Assembly: GCA_944390285.1 (NCBI GenBank)
Contig: CALXPN010000002.1
Location: forward strand, 273,342-318,758
DNA length: 45,417 nucleotides
Reading direction: 5' to 3'
DNA from: an uncultured Clostridia bacterium
GTDB taxonomy: Bacteria > Bacillota > Clostridia > TANB77 > CAG-508
Part shown: in pieces, positions 16,326-24,752 of the stretch
How the letters are laid out: each line of letters starts with the position of its first letter
Numbering within the stretch: the first letter of the stretch is position 1
Position numbers and translations under genes: made by a program
The notes under the pieces: model-generated
The model's input: the letters and a program-made list of their open reading frames with translations, nothing else
What the model was told of the DNA's origin: nothing
The model's database searches: none

Positions 16326-16527
16326 GGAAATGCCAAATATGATAAAATGTTTTTAACCACAAAAACGAAATCATATAAAGAGGTATTTCCATGAGTAAAA
16401 TTATAACACAAAAATTAAAGTTTAAGTAGTCGAGTAATATTTTTTAAAATTTTAAGTAACCAAAAACAATACACTATGAAGCAAATAAAAAAATATATAT
16501 ATAAAGATATGATGAACATGCTATATA
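16326..16527 (+). pseudogene. Remnant of an IS transposase N-terminus
   Basis: Behind an AAAGAGG SD and an ATG at 16391 the frame begins MSKIITQKLKF and then meets stops. Adjacent frames continue with VTKTIHYEANKK and a YDE-like end. This resembles, from memory, the HTH leader of IS3/IS481-type transposases (VTKAxxxYxVNRQxIYRWxxxYDG). No DDE catalytic part remains. A 9-bp inverted repeat (GGAAATGCC 16326-16334, GGTATTTCC 16382-16390) precedes the ATG. Apart from the terminator, the rest of 16054-16540 shows no gene. Confidence 0.45.
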
Positions 16528-16540
16528 AAAATTATTATTT

Positions 16541-16567
16541 TGTAACAAATTTTGAAATCAATTGTCT
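16541..16567 (+). promoter_or_regulatory. ECF-type promoter, probably autoregulatory
   Basis: TGTAAC (16541-16546), 17-nt spacer, GTCT (16564-16567), just before the broken sigma gene. This matches the general ECF pattern (AAC-type -35, GTC-type -10) rather than sigma-A. Confidence 0.5.
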
Positions 16568-16587
16568 TATTATAAAGGAGAATAAAT

Positions 16588-17077
16588 ATGAATGAGTTTG
16601 AAATGATATATTTAAAATATTTTAATATAGTATATAAATATTTATTAAGTATAACCAATAATAAAGAAATTTCTGAAGATTTAGCTCAAGAGACTTTTTA
16701 TAGGGCAATTTTAAATATAAACTCATTTAAAAGTAATTCTAAAGTAACAACTTGGCTCTGTGAAATTGCTAAAAATTTATGGTTAAATGAAATAAGCACA
16801 ATAAGAGATTAAAATTTGTTAACTTGGATACTATTGAAATTTCAGTAATTGATGATAATATTGAGGAAAAAGTTATACATCAGGAGGAACTAGATATTCT
16901 ATATAAAAAGATTAATTTATTAGATACTATGACTAAAAAGTAATGTTTTTACGTATAACAGGTGAGCTATCCTTTTATGAAATTGGTAAAATATTAAATA
17001 AAACTGAAACATGGGCTAGAGTTACATATTATAGAGGAAAGAAGAGAATTAAGGAGGAAAAAGAAAATGATAAATAA
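16588..17077 (+). pseudogene. ECF sigma factor broken by two frameshifts
   Basis: The intact first frame (16588-16812) encodes sigma region 2 (YLKYFNIVYKYLLS, EDLAQETFYRAILN, TTWLCEIAKNLWLNE) and stops at TAA 16810. The -1 frame then continues (FVNLDTIEISVIDD, HQEELDILYKKI) to another stop near 16940. A second -1 shift restores region 4 (VMFLRITGELSFYEIGKIL, KTETWARVTYYRGKKRIK), ending at TAA 17075-17077, 11 nt inside the anti-sigma gene. Two single-base losses explain everything. Unless these are sequencing errors, no functional sigma factor is made. Confidence 0.85.
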
Positions 17078-17933
17078 AAAAGAATGTGAAATTGTTAAAG
17101 ATTTATTTCCTAATTACATTGATAATTTAACTTCAAAAGATACAAATAATTTTATAGAAAATCATTTGAATGAATGTAAGGATTGCAGATTAATATTAGA
17201 AGAAATGCAGGAAAACGAAAAATTAGACCTTGAAGATAATGAGATTATTAACTTTGCTAAAAAATTTAATAAAAAATATAATTTACTAAAATTAATAGTA
17301 GCATTGTTAGTATTAAGTTGTGTTATTGTATTTTTAAGGAAAGGTATTATTATGGCAAATCTTTTAAATAAAACTAATTTGTTAGCTAATATAAATAATT
17401 ATTATATAGAATACTATCAATATAATGATGATTCTATTACAGTTATTACATCATATGTTAAAGATAATAAATATTTAAGAAAGCTAAAAAATATAAATAA
17501 AATTGATGGAAATATCATAGATGAAATGGTAGAACAATTTGATGGTGAAAAATGTAATTTGTATATTAAATCTGAAAATGAATATCAAACATATTATGAT
17601 GTAGAAAAAAACAATATCATGCCAATAGCATTAAAATCCTATTATTTATCATCAAATATTTTTGATTTTATAAAAAATTGTTTATTTACTAAAATACAAC
17701 AAGTTGAATATAATGGGATTATAGCTTATAAATTTACTAATTTATATAATAATCAAATGATAAATAAAAACGATGATAATTATGTTTATATAGATAAAGA
17801 AAATGGATTAATTTTAAGAGCATCATCTGGTGTAGTTTCTACTGATAATACAGCTTATAATACTTTTATTGAATTGAAGTATAAATTTAATTCAGTAACA
17901 GATGATGATATTTTAAATGTCGATTTAAAATAA
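17067..17933 (+). CDS. Zinc-finger anti-sigma factor, transmembrane
   Basis: A 288-residue protein with an N-terminal zinc-binding anti-sigma (ZAS) domain: H33, C37 and C40 in the H-x3-C-x2-C motif (HLNECKDC), plus C7. It then has one transmembrane helix (about 76-93, LIVALLVLSCVIVFL) and an extracytoplasmic sensor domain of about 190 residues rich in Tyr and Asn. SD AAGGAGG precedes ATG 17067. The reading frame is intact although its partner sigma gene is broken, so it is now an orphan unless it controls another sigma factor. The end of the broken sigma frame still overlaps its start by 11 nt. Confidence 0.85.
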   Translation: MINKKECEIVKDLFPNYIDNLTSKDTNNFIENHLNECKDCRLILEEMQENEKLDLEDNEIINFAKKFNKKYNLLKLIVALLVLSCVIVFLRKGIIMANLLNKTNLLANINNYYIEYYQYNDDSITVITSYVKDNKYLRKLKNINKIDGNIIDEMVEQFDGEKCNLYIKSENEYQTYYDVEKNNIMPIALKSYYLSSNIFDFIKNCLFTKIQQVEYNGIIAYKFTNLYNNQMINKNDDNYVYIDKENGLILRASSGVVSTDNTAYNTFIELKYKFNSVTDDDILNVDLK

Positions 17934-17983
17934 ATGATTTTGTGAATGATATATTTAACTATTATATAATAAAAACAAGCATA

Positions 17984-18012
17984 TTGACATAACCTTAACT
18001 TGATTTTATAAT
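17984..18012 (+). promoter_or_regulatory. Sigma-A promoter for 18043-20419
   Basis: TTGACA (17984-17989), 17-nt spacer, TATAAT (18007-18012); both hexamers are consensus. Confidence 0.82.
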
Positions 18013-18042
18013 AAAATAGTAATAAAAATGGGGAGAATAAAT

Positions 18043-19671
18043 ATGGAAGAAAAAAAAGAGAGAAAGAAATTCAAAATGATTACTCCAGAAGAAGCTTGGC
18101 AAAAATTTATAAATTGGTTTGATATAAGAAAAAGATTAGCATTTTTAGTAACATTTTTTGTAGGAATAGTAACACATATAACTATAATAACAGAAATGGT
18201 TATGAGTCAGGATGGATTGTGGAATTCAATTCAATATTTTAGACCAGGAGCATGGGAGACAACTTTAGGTAGATGGGGAATTGCTATTGTGGAAAGATTG
18301 AATAATTTTATTGCAATTCCTACTGTAGCCACAATTTCATGTTTACTTGCTATGGCAATTGCAGTAGTTTTTCTAATAGATATATTTAATTTAAAAAGCA
18401 AATTATCTATTATTTTAACATCTTTAGTTGTAGCAGTTACACCTACACTTACTATAACATTATTATATATATATACAGCTTTTGCTTATTGTTTTAATTT
18501 TTTAATTTCAGTACTTGTAATATGGTTTTTATACAAATTTAAATATAAAAAAATTGGATTTTTTTTATCAGCTTTGTGTTTCATGTTTTCTTTAAGTATT
18601 TACCAGAGTTATATAGGTGTAAGTATAGGACTATGTGCCATGGTATGTATATTAAATTTAGTAAGAAATACAAAAACTATAAAAGAAGTTTTAGTAGATA
18701 TTTTAAAAGCAATTGCAGTAGTTTTAGTAGGTGGAGCTTTATATTATATTATAACAATGATAGTTTTAGATGTATTACATCTAGAATTATCAGATACTTA
18801 TAAAGGAACTCAAGGAATATCTATTTTAGGGATTCTAAGTAATTTACCAAATACAATATTACAAACATATCAAGACTTTTTGGCTTTTTTCTTTAAAGAT
18901 ACAATAGTGTATAATTCTAATTATAGAAGAGAAGTTATGTTTTTAATATTTTTTGCAATGTTTTGTATAGCTTTCTTAGTATCAGCAATTTTCATAAAGG
19001 GAAAAACGAGAAATGAAAAAATATTAAAAGCAATTTTATCTATTTTATTTTTACTTGTAATACCAATATGTTTAAATATAATTGATATTATATTAGTAGG
19101 TAATATAATGTATGCACTTACAACAGTGCAAATGATTTTAATGATTCCATTTGCACTTGCTATATTTGAAAATATCAATAATTTTATAATAATAAAATGG
19201 ATAGCGATTATTTTCTGTTTAGGAATAATTTTAACTTATTATATTGCAGATAATGTATCATATTCAGCAATGAAATTAACATATAATCAAGCTTATTCAA
19301 CTGCAATTAGAATAGTAGATAGAATGGAAACTGCAGAAGGATATAAAAAAGAATATCCAGTCTTATTTGGAGGAATTGTAGGGGATTATAATTATCCAAG
19401 AACTTCATCGCTTTATAATTATAGCGTAGGGTCTATAGTTCTTAACCCAGCTTTTCATGGTTCATATAATGGATCTGTAGGAACATGGGTAAATTTCTTA
19501 AAGATTTATTGTGGACTAGATGTAGTACCTTGTTCTGCAGATGTATATTACAGAATAGTAAATAGTGAAGAATATAAACAAATGGAAAATTTTCCAGGTG
19601 AAACATCTGTAAAAGTCATAAATGGAATTGTTGTAGTAAAATTTACAGAAAACCCAGACTTACCTTTTTAA
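18043..19671 (+). CDS. Polytopic membrane glycosyltransferase-like protein (GtrII family)
   Basis: A 542-residue integral membrane protein with about ten hydrophobic segments and a hydrophilic C-terminal tail. The first loop contains a short acidic motif (MSQDGLWN) followed by the Gly-Arg-Trp segment TTLGRWGIA, as in the glucosyltransferase GtrII family, which moves a sugar from a lipid carrier on the outer face of the membrane. ATG 18043 is preferred because GGGGAG (18030-18035) is its SD; ATG 18028 overlaps that SD. The SDR gene follows after 16 nt, so they share a transcript. Acceptor and sugar are unknown; family call moderate. Confidence 0.75.
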   Translation: MEEKKERKKFKMITPEEAWQKFINWFDIRKRLAFLVTFFVGIVTHITIITEMVMSQDGLWNSIQYFRPGAWETTLGRWGIAIVERLNNFIAIPTVATISCLLAMAIAVVFLIDIFNLKSKLSIILTSLVVAVTPTLTITLLYIYTAFAYCFNFLISVLVIWFLYKFKYKKIGFFLSALCFMFSLSIYQSYIGVSIGLCAMVCILNLVRNTKTIKEVLVDILKAIAVVLVGGALYYIITMIVLDVLHLELSDTYKGTQGISILGILSNLPNTILQTYQDFLAFFFKDTIVYNSNYRREVMFLIFFAMFCIAFLVSAIFIKGKTRNEKILKAILSILFLLVIPICLNIIDIILVGNIMYALTTVQMILMIPFALAIFENINNFIIIKWIAIIFCLGIILTYYIADNVSYSAMKLTYNQAYSTAIRIVDRMETAEGYKKEYPVLFGGIVGDYNYPRTSSLYNYSVGSIVLNPAFHGSYNGSVGTWVNFLKIYCGLDVVPCSADVYYRIVNSEEYKQMENFPGETSVKVINGIVVVKFTENPDLPF

Positions 19672-19687
19672 AAATAGGAGGAAAAAA

Positions 19688-20419
19688 TTGAAAAAAGTAA
19701 TTATAATAACAGGAGCAAGTAGAGGAATTGGTAGAAATATGGCATATAATTTAGCTCTTGAAGGAAATAAAATAATTGCAAATTATAATAAATCAGAAAA
19801 AGAAATATTAGATTTGAAAAATAAATTAAAAGAAAAAAATATTGAAATTGATATATTTAAAGCTGATGTTTCAAAAAAAGAAGAAGTAGATTCATTAGTA
19901 GATTTTGCGATAGAAAAATATAATAAAATTGATGTATTAATAAATAATGCAGGAATAGCAGAACAAAAACTATTTACAGACATAACAGAAGAAGATTTTG
20001 ATAAAATGATGAAAAATAATTTATATTCAGCTTTTTTTGTGGCTCAAGCAGTAGCAAAACATATGATAAGAGAACATTCAGGTGCAATTATAAATATTTC
20101 ATCTATATATGGTTTAACAGGTGGCTCATGTGAAGTACACTATTCAATGGCAAAAGCAGGAATAGATGGTATGACAAAAGCATTAGCAAAAGAATTAGGA
20201 CCATCAAATATAAGAGTTAACTCTGTGGCTCCTGGAGCAATTGATACAGAAATGAATAAAGATTTAACAGAAGAAGTTTGGAATAGCATATTAGAAGAAA
20301 CACCATTAAATAAAAAAGGTAGACCGATAGATATTACAAAATGTATAAAATGGCTTATAGAAGATGAGTTTACAACTGGACAAGTAATTTCACCAAATGG
20401 AGGAATAGTAATAATTTAA
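19688..20419 (+). CDS. ymfI: SDR oxidoreductase, probable elongation factor P 5-aminopentanone reductase (YmfI-like)
   Basis: A 243-residue classical short-chain dehydrogenase: NADPH-binding TGASRGIG (8-15), NNAG (86-89), catalytic S139-Y152-K156, and the C-terminal APGAIDTEM segment. The subfamily signs are QKLFTDIT after NNAG and the GGSCEVHYS stretch around the catalytic Tyr. These recall, from memory, the YmfI group that reduces 5-aminopentanone on EF-P in Firmicutes. A FabG-type reductase is the alternative. The start is TTG 19688 behind AGGAGG. No EF-P gene is in the window, so the substrate is inferred from family likeness only. Confidence 0.8.
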   Translation: MKKVIIITGASRGIGRNMAYNLALEGNKIIANYNKSEKEILDLKNKLKEKNIEIDIFKADVSKKEEVDSLVDFAIEKYNKIDVLINNAGIAEQKLFTDITEEDFDKMMKNNLYSAFFVAQAVAKHMIREHSGAIINISSIYGLTGGSCEVHYSMAKAGIDGMTKALAKELGPSNIRVNSVAPGAIDTEMNKDLTEEVWNSILEETPLNKKGRPIDITKCIKWLIEDEFTTGQVISPNGGIVII

Positions 20420-20453
20420 TATATAATAAATATTAAGAAAAAGAAATAAAAAT

Positions 20454-20490
20454 AAATCATCTTATTAGATTTCTAATAAGATGATTTATT
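20454..20490. terminator. Bidirectional terminator between convergent genes
   Basis: A perfect 15-bp stem (20454-20468/20473-20487) with a 4-nt loop. Confidence 0.85.
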
Positions 20491-20961
20491 TTAATGATTA
20501 TTTTGTTCTTGATTTGTTAATTTTTTTCTATAATTTCCAGTAATTATTTTTGGTATAGAAATTAAAATTTTATATATAGTAATTTTTAGTTTTTTTGACC
20601 AAATATATGTTTTACGTAATTTTTTTAATGATTTTTTATCATCAATTACAGCTAATGAAGTTTCAGGTTTTTGAATTTCAAAAATATAATTTTCTCCATT
20701 ATTATTATCCCATTCATCTTTTTCATTTTTTATACAAAAATTAAGAGTTCCTTTATTTTCTAAAGGAATTTCTATTTGAAATCCAAGTTCTGTTTTAATC
20801 ATTTCCTTTTCTACAAGGTTTTCCCATTCTTCTCCAAAACCATATCTTATATAAACATTTGTAGCACCATTTTGAAAAAATAAACCTGTATATGATATTT
20901 TTACAATTTCATTTGCTACTAATCTATCTGTATTAAAAAATATATTTTTAACTAATTCCAT
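20491..20961 (-). CDS. Protein with a starch-binding CBM53-like domain
   Basis: A 156-residue protein. Residues about 3-96 look like a CBM25/CBM53-type alpha-glucan-binding module: NGATNVYIRYGFGEEWENL, then a hydrophobic strand, TLNFCIKNEKDEWDNN and NGENYIFEI, with the Trp/Tyr residues and the WDNN signature expected of this fold. There is no signal peptide, so it should be cytoplasmic, where it could bind glycogen or other glucan. The C-terminal 50 residues are basic with a hydrophobic stretch (ITIYKILISIPKIITG) that might attach it to the membrane. SD GAGGAG, start ATG 20961. No catalytic domain is attached. Confidence 0.75.
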   Translation of the reverse strand: MELVKNIFFNTDRLVANEIVKISYTGLFFQNGATNVYIRYGFGEEWENLVEKEMIKTELGFQIEIPLENKGTLNFCIKNEKDEWDNNNGENYIFEIQKPETSLAVIDDKKSLKKLRKTYIWSKKLKITIYKILISIPKIITGNYRKKLTNQEQNNH

Positions 20962-21050
20962 AAAAATCTCCTCATAAGTAAACTAAAAATATTATAGTAT
21001 TAAATAAATTATTATTCAATAAAATTAATAAATATTTAATAAAGTATTTT

Positions 21051-21617
21051 TTATATGTAAATACGACCTATTATTTGAAATAAGTCACGAGAATTAATAG
21101 TTATATCTTTAAAATCTTTATTATCTGCTCTTAAAACAAATTTATCATTTTTATAGATAAGTCTACGAATAAGATAATCATCATTTAATTTAAATAATCC
21201 AATTGCTCTATTTTCAATAAGTCCATTTATTTCAACAAAAGCATAAGCACCTTCCTTTATAAGTGGTGCCATAGATGAGTCTGGTACTTTATATGCAAAA
21301 GATGCATCAGAAAAATCAGCTGGACAATTTATATAACCATCTATTTTAGAAATAGCTGGTACTTTATTATATTGAACATAATCAATATATCCATATTCTA
21401 ATTGTTCATCAGAAAGAGTTTTATCATATGTATATAATAATTGTTGATAAGGTATATCTAATGCTAAACAAATTGCTTTTAGGGCTTTATGACTAGGATT
21501 TCTTTCACCTTTTTCAATATGTGTTAAATGCCCAATATTTATTCCTGTTTGATTAGCAAGTTCTGTTTTTGTAATTCCTTTTTCTTTCCTTATTCTTGAA
21601 ATCATATTTCCTATCAT
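21051..21617 (-). CDS. XRE-family repressor with S24 (LexA/CI-type) domain
   Basis: A 188-residue regulator with an N-terminal helix-turn-helix (about residues 5-60; KTELANQTGINIGHLTHIEK) and a C-terminal S24-type domain with VPDSSMAPLI, where Ser115 is at the nucleophile position. The usual partner Lys (VKRL in LexA) is replaced by Arg (LIRRL, R151), so self-cleavage may be lost. A conserved Lys in a different register cannot be ruled out. It is divergent from the VanW-family gene, and the shared region carries AAGAACA boxes that it probably binds. SD AGAGGTG, start ATG 21617. Confidence 0.85.
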   Translation of the reverse strand: MIGNMISRIRKEKGITKTELANQTGINIGHLTHIEKGERNPSHKALKAICLALDIPYQQLLYTYDKTLSDEQLEYGYIDYVQYNKVPAISKIDGYINCPADFSDASFAYKVPDSSMAPLIKEGAYAFVEINGLIENRAIGLFKLNDDYLIRRLIYKNDKFVLRADNKDFKDITINSRDLFQIIGRIYI

Positions 21618-21647
21618 TTCTATTGCACCTCTTTTGTTATATATATT

Positions 21648-21664
21648 TGTTCTTTTTTGTTCTT
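21648..21664 (-). promoter_or_regulatory. Two AAGAACA boxes near the repressor start (candidate operator)
   Basis: TGTTCTT on the plus strand at 21648-21654 and 21658-21664, exactly 10 bp (one helical turn) apart, 31 bp upstream of the XRE-S24 start codon. The same motif recurs near the divergent vanW-type gene. Confidence 0.5.
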
Positions 21665-21747
21665 TTTTTCATTTTCTTTAATAAAATTAATTAGATATAA
21701 CTTAAAGATATTATATATATAAATTTTACTATTGTCTAGTAAAAATA

Positions 21748-21776
21748 TTGCGGAAAAAAAGAACATATGATAAAAT
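21748..21776 (+). promoter_or_regulatory. Promoter of the VanW-family gene with embedded AAGAACA box
   Basis: TTGCGG (21748-21753), 17-nt spacer, TAAAAT (21771-21776). The spacer contains AAGAACA (21759-21765), so a bound repressor would block the polymerase. Confidence 0.55.
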
Positions 21777-21799
21777 GCTTGAGGAAAAAACATGAAAGG

Positions 21800-21806
21800 A
21801 AGAACA
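21800..21806 (+). promoter_or_regulatory. AAGAACA box overlapping the vanW-type ribosome binding site
   Basis: A fourth copy of the motif lies between the AAAGGA SD and the ATG at 21811. Confidence 0.45.
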
Positions 21807-21810
21807 TAAA

Positions 21811-23805
21811 ATGTCTGCTGCTAAGAAAAAGAAAAATAAAAAAATAAATAAGAAAAAATCAAATTCAAAAAATTTAAATAATCTAGAAAATAAAGAAATA
21901 AAAAAAGAGGAAAATAATTTAGCAGAAACTACTTCAGTAGGAAATCAAGATAATACTGAAAATAAAAATATAAATGAAAAAGATTTAAATTCTACTGATA
22001 AGCAAATTGAGAAAGATAATTCTATAGAAGAATTAAATGAAGAAGCTGTTAAACAAGATAAAAAAGATTTGGAGGAAAATGAAAAAACTGAAGAAGTTTC
22101 ACCAGAAGATGATAATAAGAAATCCGAAAAAACTTCGTTAGTAGAGATAAAAAAAGAAGATGAACAGCTGGTTGCTACAGATAAAGGAAAGCCTGAATAT
22201 GTAGAAGAAATGATTAAAAATAAAAAAAGAAGAACATATATATTTATTTGTATAACAATACTGATTATTCTTGCAATATGTTTTTCAACAATATTTGCTT
22301 TGTTAAATATGAATAATTCTAATATTATAAATGGTGTGTCTGTAAAAAATATAGATGTTTCTAAATTAAGTGTAGAAGATGCAAAAAATAAAGTAAATGA
22401 AGCAATAACTAGAGAATTATCACCAGAAATATATTTAAAATATGGAGATGGTTATAATATTTCACTAAAACCAGAACAAATAGAATACAAATATAATATA
22501 GATGGAACAATAGAGAATGCATATTTAATTGGTAGAAATAATAATATAGTTTTTAATAATTATACTTTACTTAAAACAGCATTTATAGGCGAAAACATAA
22601 ATCCAGAGTATACATATAATAAAGAATTATTAGATCAATTTGTAAGCAATATAAATGCAGAAATACCAGGTGTAGTAGTAGAGCCATCATATTACATAGA
22701 AGGTACAAAATTGATTGTAAACAAAGGTGTTGATGGAATAGAAGTAGATACTGAGAAATTGGAAAAGGAAATTATAGATGCGATTTTTTCAAGAAAAGCA
22801 GAGAATATTATAGACGATAGTTTTAAACAAGAAATCGAAATTCCTGTAAAAGAAAAAAAAGCAGATAATATTGATATGGCAAAAATACGTGAAGAAATAT
22901 ATAAACAACCTCAAGATGCCTATTTTGAAACAGATCCATATAAAATTTATCCAGATGTTGATGGTGTTGATTTAAGTATTTCAGCAGAAGAAGCTCAAAA
23001 AATTATAGATTCAGAAAATAAAGAAGAATATTCTTTTGATTTAAATATAACAAAAGCTCAAAAAACTATAAAAGATTTAGGAAAAGAAGCTTTTCCATAT
23101 TTAGTTTCTTCTTTTAGTACAAAATATGACGCAAGTAATACAGATAGAAGTACAAATTTAAAACTTTCAGCAAGTAAAATAAATGGAACAGTTTTAATGC
23201 CTGGAGAAGAATTTTCATATAATAAAACAGTTGGAAAAAGAACTGTTGAGGCTGGATATAAAGATGCAAAAATATATGAAAATGGTGCAGTTGTAGATGG
23301 ATTAGGTGGAGGAATATGCCAAATCTCATCAACATTATATAATGCTGTACTTTTAGCAAATTTAGAAGTAACAGAAAGAAAAAATCACTCATATACAACT
23401 TCATATGTTGCAGCTGGAAGAGATGCTACAGTTGTTTATGGAGTTAAAGATTTTAAATTTAAGAATTCAAGAAATTACCCTATCAAAATAGAAGCAACAG
23501 TAAATAATGGGATAGCAGAATTTAAGATATATGGTGTTCAAGAAGAAAAGGAATATGAAGTAAGAATTCTTCCAGTTACAACAGCATCTATTCCTTACAC
23601 AACATCATATGTTCAAGATGCAACACTTGCTCCTGGACAGCAAGTAGTTTCACAATCTGGTCATCCTGGTTATAAGGTAACTACATATAAAGAAGTAAGA
23701 TACAATGGAGAAGTAATTTCAAAAAATATAATTTCAAATGATACATATAGTCCAATGCAAACAATAATAAGAGTAGGACCTGGTGTTCCAGTTCCAGCAC
23801 AGTAA
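21811..23805 (+). CDS. VanW-family membrane protein with peptidoglycan-binding-like domain
   Basis: A 664-residue protein: a long, very charged cytoplasmic N-terminus (1-140, Lys/Glu/Asn-rich), one transmembrane helix (about 142-165), repeated PG_binding_4-like domains (about 175-420), then the VanW domain (about 450-600; GGGICQISST at 499-508, NHSYTTSYVAAGRDATVVYG) and a short G5-like tail. VanW proteins occur in vancomycin-resistance clusters and widely in clostridia, but their activity is undefined. Orientation puts the conserved part outside the membrane, consistent with cell-wall work. Expression is probably controlled by the divergent XRE-S24 regulator. The Lys/Glu-rich tail is low-complexity and may be poorly conserved. 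Confidence 0.9.
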   Translation: MSAAKKKKNKKINKKKSNSKNLNNLENKEIKKEENNLAETTSVGNQDNTENKNINEKDLNSTDKQIEKDNSIEELNEEAVKQDKKDLEENEKTEEVSPEDDNKKSEKTSLVEIKKEDEQLVATDKGKPEYVEEMIKNKKRRTYIFICITILIILAICFSTIFALLNMNNSNIINGVSVKNIDVSKLSVEDAKNKVNEAITRELSPEIYLKYGDGYNISLKPEQIEYKYNIDGTIENAYLIGRNNNIVFNNYTLLKTAFIGENINPEYTYNKELLDQFVSNINAEIPGVVVEPSYYIEGTKLIVNKGVDGIEVDTEKLEKEIIDAIFSRKAENIIDDSFKQEIEIPVKEKKADNIDMAKIREEIYKQPQDAYFETDPYKIYPDVDGVDLSISAEEAQKIIDSENKEEYSFDLNITKAQKTIKDLGKEAFPYLVSSFSTKYDASNTDRSTNLKLSASKINGTVLMPGEEFSYNKTVGKRTVEAGYKDAKIYENGAVVDGLGGGICQISSTLYNAVLLANLEVTERKNHSYTTSYVAAGRDATVVYGVKDFKFKNSRNYPIKIEATVNNGIAEFKIYGVQEEKEYEVRILPVTTASIPYTTSYVQDATLAPGQQVVSQSGHPGYKVTTYKEVRYNGEVISKNIISNDTYSPMQTIIRVGPGVPVPAQ

Positions 23806-23839
23806 AAAAGTACTTTAGATTATTCTAAAGTACTTTTTT
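23804..23839 (+). terminator. Intrinsic terminator of the VanW-family gene
   Basis: Perfect 16-bp stem (23804-23819/23824-23839) with loop TTAT and terminal Ts. Confidence 0.9.
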
Positions 23840-23870
23840 ATAACTATTTATTATAATGTTAACTTTTATT

Positions 23871-24671
23871 CTAATTTTCTTCTTTATTTTCAGTTGATTC
23901 ACTACTATCAGTAGTTGTAGTTATAGAAGAATTTAAATCTTCATAAAATCCAATTCCTGAAAAAGCTATATATGGTACTAAAAGAAAACTTCCTACAAAA
24001 ATAAATAAAATAGCTATTATAGGACTAACCATCATAAGTATAATTGTTATAAGATAAATTAATAAATACCAACCTATAAAAGAAAGCATTAATCCTATAT
24101 ATTTCCATCTATTACCATTCATTAAATTAGCACTTTTTTCAACAATCTCTTTACTACTAGAATTTTCTTCATCATAAATAAGATATGAAGATAATCCATA
24201 TAATAAAGCTTTTGCAATTAAATAAATAATAGAAGCTACTAATAGAATGATAGCAACTATAAGCATAGTTCCATTATCTGGATTTATTGCAGTACTTATT
24301 ATTGAGTACATACAAAATACAAATGCTGCTATATATAGGATAAGTGGTAATATTAATTTTAATAGAGTTCTTCCAAAAACTCCCCAAACTCTTCCCATGT
24401 TTTGTAAACCAATTGTTATGAAATCCGTTACTTGTACATCTTCTTCACGAGAAAGTTTAATTAAAGAAGCTACAAATCCATAGCTAAATGGTAAAGTAAT
24501 AATTAATAGAGCTATTGAATAAATTGTACTTAAAGCCTCTTGTTTAATTAACATAGAGATAGATTCTAAAAGTCCAATAATGATAGCATAAACAACATAA
24601 AGTAAAATAGTTTTTCCAAGTTTACCTTGTAATTTAACTTTTGCTTCTTTTTTGATTTCAGATATTGTCAT
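23871..24671 (-). CDS. DUF975-family integral membrane protein
   Basis: A 266-residue protein starting with the typical DUF975 N-terminus (MTISEIKKEAKVKLQGKLGK), followed by about five to six hydrophobic helices and an acidic, Ser/Thr-rich C-terminal tail. The conserved cytoplasmic segment before the last helices (SANLMNGNRWKYIGL) is also family-like. Function of the family is unknown. Its ribosome binding site is unusual: the SD is 33 nt from the ATG with a hairpin in between (separate entry). An in-frame TAA six bases before the ATG rules out a longer frame. Confidence 0.85.
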   Translation of the reverse strand: MTISEIKKEAKVKLQGKLGKTILLYVVYAIIIGLLESISMLIKQEALSTIYSIALLIITLPFSYGFVASLIKLSREEDVQVTDFITIGLQNMGRVWGVFGRTLLKLILPLILYIAAFVFCMYSIISTAINPDNGTMLIVAIILLVASIIYLIAKALLYGLSSYLIYDEENSSSKEIVEKSANLMNGNRWKYIGLMLSFIGWYLLIYLITIILMMVSPIIAILFIFVGSFLLVPYIAFSGIGFYEDLNSSITTTTDSSESTENKEEN

Positions 24672-24712
24672 AGCTTAAATTTATCTTAGATAATTCTAAG
24701 ATATCTCCTTTC
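24672..24712 (-). promoter_or_regulatory. SD separated from its start codon by a hairpin
   Basis: The SD AAAGGAG ends at 24705 and the ATG begins at 24671. Between them ATCTTAGA (24695-24702 read on the minus strand) pairs with TCTAAGAT (24683-24690) around a 4-nt loop. Folding shortens the effective spacing to a normal value. Confidence 0.6.
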
Positions 24713-24752
24713 TTTAAAAATAATTTATTTAAATAAGTAAAAATACTTAACA

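Noticed and set aside
16326..16527. Complete insertion sequence
   Set aside because: Only an N-terminal transposase trace remains; no DDE region and no paired ends with target duplication could be found. No complete IS is present in the window.
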